A stretch of DNA of 64,000 bases from Chryseobacterium luquanense (GTDB taxonomy: Bacteria; Bacteroidota; Bacteroidia; Flavobacteriales; Weeksellaceae), in NCBI RefSeq assembly GCF_026460945.1, contig NZ_JAOVZV010000001.1:496001-560000 (forward strand), read 5' to 3'. A model generated the notes under the pieces. That model worked only from the letters and a program-made list of their open reading frames with translations. It did not search any database and had not been told where the DNA came from. How positions within the stretch are numbered: the stretch's first letter is position 1; the number at the start of each line of letters is the position of its first letter. This document shows positions 56,332 to 62,780 of this stretch, piece by piece. The position numbers were made by a program, and so were the translations under genes.

Positions 56332-57773
56332 TATTGCGATATTTCAATTACGGTTGCATGGTTCAATTTTTTACGGTCTTCAGGCAATTGAATTTCAATT
56401 GTATTACCCGATTTTTTCCATTGAATTTTGTTTTTTAAACCTAAAACTTTCAAAGATTTTGATTTAAAATGATCAGGAATTATAAAGCTTAAAGTTGACG
56501 GAGACTGATAGTTTGCTTTCTCATCCAAATGAAAAACATTCACCGTTTTACCATCTTTGCTTTGGGTATAATAAAAATTTCCGACGTGATACGGTGCGAC
56601 CGCTCTAGTCGTAAAAACCGCCGACTGATTATCATCCATCCAAGCAGAAATTTCTTTTAATCTTTCGTAAACGATGGCATCGTAATCTCCGTTGGGCCCG
56701 GGAGCAATGTTCATCAAGTAATTTCCGCCTCTTGAAATGATTTTCACCAAAGTTTCAATAATTTTCTGAGAAGATTTGTAATTGTCATTCGGAACGTAAG
56801 AAAAAGAGTCACCCATCGTGATGCAGCTTTCCCACGGAATTGAAAGTGCCTTTTCAGGAACAGCCTGCTCAGGAGTTACATAATTTTCCCACTTTCCGGG
56901 AACCGTGCGGTCTACAACGATAATTCCGGGTTGATTTTTTCGTGCCATTGTTCCGATTTTATCCATGTCGATGTCCTGTTCGACCTTGATGGTCCTTTGC
57001 CATTCTACACTTTGGTCGATGGTGTGAAACGGACGAACCCAGCCTCCATCCAGCCAGAGAATATCTATTTTACCGTAATTGGATGTGATTTCGTTGAGCT
57101 GATTGAAGGTGAAATTTTTAAAACTGTTCCATCTTTCAGGATACTTTTTCGGATCATAATTTACATTCCGGTCTTTCGGTGGAAAATACGGCCACCAGTA
57201 ATCGTCAGAATGCCAGTCAGGTTTTGAAAAATAAGCTCCTATTTTAAAGCCATCTTTTCTGAATGTACTGAAGATTTCCTTCGTCACATCCGCCTTGGGA
57301 TTTTTGGAAAAAGGAGTTTTTGAAGAAGTTATTTTATAATCAGATTCTTTGGTATCAAACATCGCAAAACCATCGTGGTGCTTGGTCGTAAAAACTACAT
57401 ATTTCATTCCCGCCTTTTTCGCCGCATCTGCCCATTTTTGTGGATTAAACTGAGTCGGATTAAATGTTTTCTGCAGATTTTCATAATTTTCTACGTATTC
57501 ATTGTACGATTTTCCATGTTCAGGTTTTCTTTGTGTCCACGATTCATCCTCCGGACAAAGACTCCAGCTTTCCACAATTCCCCATTGGCTGTAAGTTCCC
57601 CAATGCATGAAGAGTCCGAATTTTAAATCCTGCCAGTTTTCAAGATTCTGAATAACAAGCGGATCTGTAGTTTTTTGGTAGCCTTCTGAAACATTGTGAG
57701 CCTGTGAGAAAAAAGTGGATGAAAGTAGTAATGATGAGAGAAAAAGAGTTTTCGTTTTTGGTTTGGTGAACAT
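56331..57773 (-). CDS. GH29 alpha-L-fucosidase
   Basis: 480 residues with a signal peptide (TKTLFLSSLLLSSTFFSQA). GH29 barrel: WQDLKFGLFMHWGTYSQWG, KYVVFTTKHHDGFAMFDT, nucleophile Asp in DILWLDGGWVRP, and NYLMNIAPGPNGDY. The acid/base cannot be told apart safely. It is the first gene of a two-gene operon with GH3, a combination suited to trimming fucosylated glycans or plant xyloglucan. Confidence 0.92.
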   Translation of the reverse strand: MFTKPKTKTLFLSSLLLSSTFFSQAHNVSEGYQKTTDPLVIQNLENWQDLKFGLFMHWGTYSQWGIVESWSLCPEDESWTQRKPEHGKSYNEYVENYENLQKTFNPTQFNPQKWADAAKKAGMKYVVFTTKHHDGFAMFDTKESDYKITSSKTPFSKNPKADVTKEIFSTFRKDGFKIGAYFSKPDWHSDDYWWPYFPPKDRNVNYDPKKYPERWNSFKNFTFNQLNEITSNYGKIDILWLDGGWVRPFHTIDQSVEWQRTIKVEQDIDMDKIGTMARKNQPGIIVVDRTVPGKWENYVTPEQAVPEKALSIPWESCITMGDSFSYVPNDNYKSSQKIIETLVKIISRGGNYLMNIAPGPNGDYDAIVYERLKEISAWMDDNQSAVFTTRAVAPYHVGNFYYTQSKDGKTVNVFHLDEKANYQSPSTLSFIIPDHFKSKSLKVLGLKNKIQWKKSGNTIEIQLPEDRKKLNHATVIEISQ

Positions 57774-57951
57774 GAAGTTTAGTTTTTGCTAAAATAATAT
57801 TTAACCGGAAATTTTCTACCACAAAAGACATAAAGTTTTTTGACACACAGTCACATTAGTTTTAAGTTTAAATGATTGAGAATATTTTAGAGCACATGAG
57901 ATTGAAAATCTGAGATTTTCTGTGGGGACTGTTGAGATATTTTTATATTGA

Positions 57952-58203
57952 AATGATTTTGAATACAAACACCCTTGTTCAGACATTATGTAAATTGATT
58001 TTTAATACAAACATACCTGTTTGGACTCTATGTCAAATGTATTTGAATACAAACACACTTGTTTGGACTTAATGTAAAATGATTTTAAGGACAAACACCC
58101 TTGTTTTAATTAAATGTAAATTTACATTGAATGCAACCACCGCTGTTTGGATATAATCTATGTTGATTGTAAGCACAAACACCATTGTTTTGACTTAATG
58201 CAA
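57952..58203. repeat. Tandem array of six exact-phase 42-bp units (array 2)
   Basis: Units start at 57952, 57994, 58036, 58078, 58120 and 58162, all exactly 42 bp. Each contains an AAACA-N4-TGTTT-like core (for example AAACATACCTGTTT) followed by TGGACTTAATG. It occupies most of the 467-bp gap upstream of the fucosidase gene; the rest (57774-57951) is A/T-rich leader with no gene. The unit is related to that of array 1. Confidence 0.85.
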
Positions 58204-58240
58204 GTTGACATAAAATCAGGTCATTTCACTTGGCTCTATT

Positions 58241-58972
58241 TTACTTTTTACCTGGCTCTTGTATCTTTTCAACTAGATACTTCTTCATTCTTACTTCAAT
58301 TTCTGAGCCTTCAGCAAGCATTACTGACAGTGGTTTCTGATGATTGAGACATTCGAAATCTTTTCCGTAGACCTGTTTGAAATCTATTTCAAGCTGGTGG
58401 TTTTTCACCATATACCATTCCCATTTAGGGTGGCAGACTTCGTATTCTGAAGTTTTGCTGCCTCTTTTGGTAAAACCCCAATAGTGCTCTGTGATAAATT
58501 CAAATTCAGACTCGTCTTCCATCGTTCGGAAGGTGCTTTCGGCAGTGATTTCCATGGAGTACCAGTCTTTGTCTTTCCATGAGTATTTTACAATCAGATC
58601 ATCTTCGCTGTAATGCATCTGGTTTTTCATTTTCATGGTCTTGTAATTTTCTTTGTAAACCGAATTGGCAACTATACTCAAGGCATATTTCGGCACAATT
58701 TCTTTGATGAAAACTACACCTCTCTTCCACTCATTTCCTTCTTTTTTCTTCACATAAAATCTCAGGTTAACCTCTTCAAAGTTTCTGTGAAAAGGAATCG
58801 GCAATCCAAGAAGTTTTGTATTGAGAAACATAAATCCTACCAGACTTACGTAACATTTATCTTTATAAAAATCGATTTCGGTGCCTTTGGGAAGGTATTT
58901 TGTGAGAATTTCGGGATCTATTTCGTAGTTGATGATGGCTAATTTTCGCCATTCGGCCTGGAGGAATTTCAT
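58241..58972 (-). CDS. DUF2071 (YqjF-like) protein
   Basis: 243 residues, cytoplasmic. The DUF2071 hallmarks are MKFLQAEWRKLAIINYEIDP, LPKGTEIDFYKDKCYVSLVG, FEEVNLRFYVKKKEGNEWKR and VVFIKEIVPKYALSIVAN. Family function unknown; an acetoacetate-decarboxylase-like fold is expected. A 7-bp tandem repeat lies 8 bp before its start codon. It is the last gene of the leftward group that includes SRPBCC and DCC-family genes, a pairing seen in several Bacteroidota. Confidence 0.85.
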   Translation of the reverse strand: MKFLQAEWRKLAIINYEIDPEILTKYLPKGTEIDFYKDKCYVSLVGFMFLNTKLLGLPIPFHRNFEEVNLRFYVKKKEGNEWKRGVVFIKEIVPKYALSIVANSVYKENYKTMKMKNQMHYSEDDLIVKYSWKDKDWYSMEITAESTFRTMEDESEFEFITEHYWGFTKRGSKTSEYEVCHPKWEWYMVKNHQLEIDFKQVYGKDFECLNHQKPLSVMLAEGSEIEVRMKKYLVEKIQEPGKK

Positions 58973-58980
58973 TGCGTTTG

Positions 58981-59028
58981 GATTTGAGATTTGAGATTTG
59001 AGATTTGAGATTTGAGATTTGAGATTTA
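58981..59028. repeat. Seven-base tandem repeat just upstream of the DUF2071 gene
   Basis: Six full copies of GATTTGA plus a partial one, perfect, from 58981 to about 59028. It also reaches the stop codon of the SRPBCC gene at 59026. Perfect short tandem repeats next to a start codon are prone to slippage. Confidence 0.9.
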
Positions 59029-59475
59029 TTGTTCAGCGGTGATTTTGATTAATTTATTGCGTTCGATGAGAAATTTAGTCATATAATTTTTGAGAAAAAA
59101 ATAATTAAACAATTTACCGATAATTCCAAAGGGAGATTCAAATTCTAAAATGTCTGCCATCACTGTGTTTTTGCCGTCCTGCCTGAAAATATGCTGATGT
59201 TTAAAGGATTTAAAAGTTCCTTTCAGCATAATATCTGTAAAATGATACGGCTTTTCCATTGCTGTAATTTTTGATGTGTGGGTTTGTACAACTCCTAAAT
59301 GTTTTGCCCTCCAGGTTACCGTTTCGCCCAATTCAATCAAGCCTGAAGTTCGACCTGCGATGGCGACTTCTCCGGTTTTGAAAGTGGATTTTTGGTGGAG
59401 ATCGATATCTCTTGCCATATCGAAAACTTTGTGAATATCGGCTTTGATTAAGGTTTCCAAATGAATTGTGGACAT
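59026..59475 (-). CDS. SRPBCC-family protein
   Basis: 149 residues from ATG 59475 (MSTIHLETLIKADIHKVFDM), which fits the family start; the longer frame adds 21 residues. A START/polyketide-cyclase helix-grip fold is indicated by IAGRTSGLIELGETVTWRAKHLG and FESPFGIIGKLFNYFFLKNY. Usually annotated as a cyclase/dehydrase. It overlaps the repeat upstream of the DUF2071 gene at its stop codon. Confidence 0.8.
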   Translation of the reverse strand: MSTIHLETLIKADIHKVFDMARDIDLHQKSTFKTGEVAIAGRTSGLIELGETVTWRAKHLGVVQTHTSKITAMEKPYHFTDIMLKGTFKSFKHQHIFRQDGKNTVMADILEFESPFGIIGKLFNYFFLKNYMTKFLIERNKLIKITAEQ

Positions 59476-59495
59476 TGTTTTAATTTTAGAGAAAT

Positions 59496-59513
59496 GAAAT
59501 AATATTGAAAATT
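59496..59513. promoter_or_regulatory. Weaker copy of the GbsR-type palindrome
   Basis: AATGAAATAATATTGAAA matches the reverse complement of the 62712 site at 14 of 18 positions; only one half-site is intact. It lies 21 bp before the SRPBCC start. Confidence 0.3.
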
Positions 59514-59567
59514 GTTTGATAGGATTGCGTCCTATCATTTTTTAAGCCGTTCCGTTGGGACTTAATT

Positions 59568-60380
59568 TTAGTAATTTAAGTAAATTAAAATTGCCAAAAC
59601 CGTAATTCTGAAAATCATCCATGAAATTATTGGAAGGAAATTTAAGTTTAATATTTTACATCTTCTGATATGTTCCAAGAACATGATGAATATAACGATT
59701 CCAAAATAGAGGATTGATAAAACTGAGTTTAAGTTTAAAAATAATGAAGGAATTAAAAGCAACGTCCCGATTAAGGAAACGGTCATCATATTTCCAAGAT
59801 AATCCCATAATTTTTCTTTTAAATACCATTTTAAAAATACGGTTTGCCAAAAGATTTGACCCAGACAAATTATAAATTCTCTTGCGAAATTCCGATTTAA
59901 ATTTAAACCTAAACGAGCGGTGAAAATACTTAAAATATAGGATGAAAAAAGCACAACAAAAGCTATGTAAGCCAATCTATATTTCAAATTAAAATCAGGA
60001 ACACAAGCGTCTGCCGAATTGTCTTTTGCAGAAGGCATAATCTGTTTTCTGTTGTAAGACACAAAAGAATACAGCTTTTTAAAAAACCAGTGCAGAGGTT
60101 TTATTCTGGCAATTTTCTCTAATAATGGAAATGAATTCCCAATAATCAAAAGCAAACTGTCTAAACCGTAAATCACATTTTTATCTTTGTAATTGACAAA
60201 TGCAATTTCGTTTTTTGCACGGTTGAAATCGATGATATTTTTGGTATCGAAAGTTAATTCAGTGAACGCTTCTCTGCCGTTTTCATCCAACATTCCGGAT
60301 CTGATGAAACCTTTTGAATAGAGGTTGCACATCGGGCATTGGCTGTCATAGATGAGGGTGTGGTTTTTAAGTGTTTTCAT
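59568..60380 (-). CDS. DCC1-like thiol-disulfide oxidoreductase (DUF393) fused to membrane helices
   Basis: 270 residues. N-terminal DUF393 domain: TLIYDSQCPMCNLYSKGFIR with CPMC near residues 15-18 and LLLIIGNSFPLLEKIARIKP. The C-terminal half (about 135-270) holds four or five membrane helices (LAYIAFVVLFSSYILSIF and others). This is the long bacteroidete version of the DCC family; the membrane part may couple it to quinone. It is 17 bp downstream of the small membrane-protein gene at 60398. Confidence 0.8.
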   Translation of the reverse strand: MKTLKNHTLIYDSQCPMCNLYSKGFIRSGMLDENGREAFTELTFDTKNIIDFNRAKNEIAFVNYKDKNVIYGLDSLLLIIGNSFPLLEKIARIKPLHWFFKKLYSFVSYNRKQIMPSAKDNSADACVPDFNLKYRLAYIAFVVLFSSYILSIFTARLGLNLNRNFAREFIICLGQIFWQTVFLKWYLKEKLWDYLGNMMTVSLIGTLLLIPSLFLNLNSVLSILYFGIVIFIMFLEHIRRCKILNLNFLPIISWMIFRITVLAILIYLNY

Positions 60381-60397
60381 CTTTTTAGTTTTAAAAA

Positions 60398-60787
60398 TTA
60401 ACCGTTCACCGTTGAAAATTTCTCATAATCTGTATGAACAATAATTAGATAACAAATTGCTAAAAACGGTGTCAGAGGAATTCCAAATAATAAAATGAAT
60501 CCCAGAAAATTGTTGAGCCATTCCACATCTTTGAAGATAGTAATCAATAATAACGAGATAAGAACTGTAAGACTGGTAATTGCATAAGTTTTAAAAGTGA
60601 TGCTTTTAGAATAATTTTTCAAAAAAATTCTAATAATAAAGCTTATTGTGTGAAATGCCGCAATCACAAAATATCCGATGACACTATACCCTTTTTGAAG
60701 AGCAACAATATCAAGTATAAGAAGTATAATAAAACATATAAAAACAAAGATCTGGATGTAATAATCGTATTTAATAAACGTTTTCAT
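60398..60787 (-). CDS. Four-helix membrane protein (type A paralogue 1)
   Basis: 129 residues from ATG 60787 (a TTG start 9 bp upstream would also be in frame). Four membrane helices (about 10-30, 37-55, 67-87, 97-118) separated by short loops, little else. It resembles the protein at 61706-62068 in length, helix spacing and segments such as GYFVIAAFHTISFIIRIF versus FFIALFFIGVANLLGFLIRI. Function unknown. Confidence 0.65.
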   Translation of the reverse strand: MKTFIKYDYYIQIFVFICFIILLILDIVALQKGYSVIGYFVIAAFHTISFIIRIFLKNYSKSITFKTYAITSLTVLISLLLITIFKDVEWLNNFLGFILLFGIPLTPFLAICYLIIVHTDYEKFSTVNG

Positions 60788-60888
60788 GGTATTCAATTTT
60801 AAAAGTTGATTCTTTTCGTGTTTCCTCCGAAATAAAAAATAAGGAACAGATGAACGATCAGATTTTTCATAATATTTAAATTTTAAGA

Positions 60889-61290
60889 TTACAGTTGAGA
60901 AGTTTCTTCGGTCTGACTTTTGTCTTTATTCATAGCGTGTTTACGGCCTTTTAAGAAAAGCAACAGGTTTAAAAGCATCATCACTCCTAAATAAATAGAG
61001 AATCCGCCGATTTTTTTACTTAATGCTACGACCAGCCGTTCTACCGTTTCGATTTGGAAAAACTCGATGATACAGAGGGCAAAACCGATGTTTAAAAGAT
61101 AGAAACCAATTTTGAAAAGTGAGTTGGTTGCCATTGCAATGTCCTGTTTCTGATGAAAAATATCAATCATAAAGGTTTTGGAATTTTTAAACAGAAACTG
61201 TGAAACCAGCACGGTGAGGGTGATTACGATTGGCAGGTAAATCATGTACGCTGAAAAATTGTACGTTTGGGTAAGGATAGTTGCTGTCAT
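60889..61290 (-). CDS. Three-helix membrane protein (type B paralogue 1)
   Basis: 133 residues. Three membrane helices (YMIYLPIVITLTVLVSQFLF, SLFKIGFYLLNIGFALCII, GFSIYLGVMMLLNLLLFL) and a charged C-terminal tail. It aligns with the protein at 61297-61641 in the block FYLLNIGFAL and TVERLVVALSKKIG (there YYLVNLGYIAL and TLEELLITVSTRIG). The start is 6 bp from that gene's stop, so the two type B proteins are cotranslated and may form a hetero-oligomer. Function unknown. Confidence 0.68.
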   Translation of the reverse strand: MTATILTQTYNFSAYMIYLPIVITLTVLVSQFLFKNSKTFMIDIFHQKQDIAMATNSLFKIGFYLLNIGFALCIIEFFQIETVERLVVALSKKIGGFSIYLGVMMLLNLLLFLKGRKHAMNKDKSQTEETSQL

Positions 61291-61296
61291 GATAAT

Positions 61297-61641
61297 TTAT
61301 TTTATTGTTAATTTTTTTCTTAGAAGATAAAGCGCAGTAATATTGGTAAAATGCAATGCACAGAGAATTAAAATGATGATTCCAATTCTTGTGGAAACGG
61401 TGATAAGAAGTTCTTCAAGAGTTGAAATTTTGTTCCAAAAACTTAGATTAAGGGCGATGTAACCGAGATTGACGAGATAATAACTTCCAAGGAGAATTCT
61501 GTTAACGGTTAAGCAAAAATCTTTGTCTTTGATCAGATATTCCAAATAAATTTTCCCTGAATTGAAACATCTTCTTCCCACATCAACTGTGATATAAGAA
61601 CTGATTCCGAGAAATAACAGATATGAAATAATATTAAACAT
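61297..61641 (-). CDS. Three-helix membrane protein (type B paralogue 2)
   Basis: 114 residues, three membrane helices (YLLFLGISSYITVDVG, LLGSYYLVNLGYIALNLSFW, IGIIILILCALHFTNITAL). Paralogue of 60889-61290. Its start codon is 16 bp downstream of a perfect copy of the 18-bp palindrome (61658-61675), so it heads the transcript that continues through the neighbouring genes. Function unknown. Confidence 0.7.
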   Translation of the reverse strand: MFNIISYLLFLGISSYITVDVGRRCFNSGKIYLEYLIKDKDFCLTVNRILLGSYYLVNLGYIALNLSFWNKISTLEELLITVSTRIGIIILILCALHFTNITALYLLRKKLTIK

Positions 61642-61657
61642 TTTATAAATATTGTAT

Positions 61658-61675
61658 TTTCAATAATTTTTGAAA
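61658..61675. promoter_or_regulatory. GbsR-type operator, site 1
   Basis: TTTCAATAATTTTTGAAA, identical to site 2 at 62104, with a shared flank ...ACTT. It is immediately upstream of the type B pair. Confidence 0.7.
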
Positions 61676-61705
61676 CTTTGAATGAAATAAAATTTTTTTT
61701 TTTTT

Positions 61706-62068
61706 CTACTTATAATTTTTGATGATGTAAAATCCGTAAGCCAAATAATAAATATTGAAAAGTACTCCTCCTGTTCCCATAAAATACATTACAAAATCAA
61801 CATCAGAATTGATACTAAGACAAGATAAAGCATACAATGAAATGAAAAACAAGATTACTCCGAAGAAGTAATATCGGTGAAATTTGCTAGCAATTGTACT
61901 TATTCTAATCAAAAAACCTAAAAGATTGGCAACACCAATAAAAAAGAGTGCGATAAAAAAGTCTGATGCCTGATCATGTTTGCTGTAATCTACGAGAATG
62001 TAAAAAAGACTTACTAGACTTAAAATTGTTTGAAAAATCACTTCTACTTTTAAAATATTCAGTTTCAT
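61706..62068 (-). CDS. Four-helix membrane protein (type A paralogue 2)
   Basis: 120 residues, four membrane helices (EVIFQTILSLVSLFYILV, FFIALFFIGVANLLGFLI, YYFFGVILFFISLYALS, FMGTGGVLFNIYYLAYGFYI). Paralogue of 60398-60787. It is preceded, 36 bp upstream, by site 2 of the palindrome and separated from the type B pair by site 1, so it seems to be its own unit under the same control. Confidence 0.7.
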   Translation of the reverse strand: MKLNILKVEVIFQTILSLVSLFYILVDYSKHDQASDFFIALFFIGVANLLGFLIRISTIASKFHRYYFFGVILFFISLYALSCLSINSDVDFVMYFMGTGGVLFNIYYLAYGFYIIKNYK

Positions 62069-62103
62069 GGCTTCTATTTTTTAGTTATTCTATTTTATTA
62101 TAC

Positions 62104-62121
62104 TTTCAATAATTTTTGAAA
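62104..62121. promoter_or_regulatory. GbsR-type operator, site 2
   Basis: TTTCAATAATTTTTGAAA, identical to site 1. The downstream flank ACTTcaattGAAATAAAA also resembles that of site 1. Confidence 0.7.
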
Positions 62122-62158
62122 CTTCAATTGAAATAAAAAAGGAGTTTTGAAGTCCTTT

Positions 62159-62662
62159 CTACTTTAATAAATTGGTAATCTTTCCGACCAACCAATGGTC
62201 GTCACTTTTTATGGCAAGATCCATAATATTATTAATCTTTCCTGTCACAGAACTGAAATCTTCCATCAGTTTGATAAATTCTTTTGCTCCTTCAGAATCT
62301 TTATCTTCAATATTTTTAAGTTCTTCAAGGAAAGAAATTACCGGTTCTATTTCTCTCTTTCTTCTCTCTTTCGTTATTTGTTTAAACAGATACCACACAT
62401 CTTTTTCTGCTACGAAATATTCTTTGCGGTCGCCTTTTACAAATTCTTTTTTTACAATTCCCCAGTCAATCAATGCCCTAAGATTCATGTTGGCATTCCC
62501 TCTGGAAACTTCCAGCAAATCCATCACCTCATCGGTTGATAAAGGTCTTCCTTCTGCTAAAAGTAAAGCGTGAACCTGCGCCATCGTCCGGTTGATTCCC
62601 CAATTGGTTGCAAAGGTCCCCCAAGTTTGGATGTATTTTTCTTTGGCTTCTGAAAGTTGCAT
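62159..62662 (-). CDS. GbsR/MarR-family transcriptional regulator
   Basis: 167 residues, no signal. Winged helix with GINRTMAQVHALLLAEGRPLS, TDEVMDLLEVSRGNANMNLRALIDWGIV and a basic wing VKGDRKEYFVAEKD; the C-terminal half is helical (FKQITKERRKREIEPV), used for dimerisation. Similar proteins (GbsR, OpuAR) repress osmoprotectant genes by binding palindromes. Here its own consensus promoter (TTG-N19-TATATTTG, 62717-62688) has its -33 TTG inside the palindrome at 62712-62729, so autorepression is likely. Confidence 0.88.
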   Translation of the reverse strand: MQLSEAKEKYIQTWGTFATNWGINRTMAQVHALLLAEGRPLSTDEVMDLLEVSRGNANMNLRALIDWGIVKKEFVKGDRKEYFVAEKDVWYLFKQITKERRKREIEPVISFLEELKNIEDKDSEGAKEFIKLMEDFSSVTGKINNIMDLAIKSDDHWLVGKITNLLK

Positions 62663-62687
62663 TTTGGTTTTGTTTAAATTTCTATTA

Positions 62688-62717
62688 CAAATATAATGAT
62701 AGTTTTTGAATTTTCAA
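62688..62717 (-). promoter_or_regulatory. Consensus promoter of the regulator gene
   Basis: TTG (62717-62715), 19 bp, TATATTTG (62695-62688) on the minus strand. Confidence 0.75.
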
Positions 62718-62729
62718 TAATATTTGAAA
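62712..62729. promoter_or_regulatory. GbsR-type operator, site 3, over the -33 box
   Basis: TTTCAATAATATTTGAAA; differs from sites 1 and 2 at one base. It overlaps the -33 element of the regulator's own promoter. Confidence 0.72.
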
Positions 62730-62780
62730 GTTTATTTTTAAATAAAACAGAGAGCTAACTAAATGTCTGTTTTTAATCTA

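Noticed and set aside
57952..58203. CRISPR array
   Set aside because: Units are 42 bp and contiguous without variable spacers, and there is no cas gene in the window.
58147..58347. 66-codon rightward frame between array 2 and DUF2071
   Set aside because: Overlaps repeat units and the end of a real gene.
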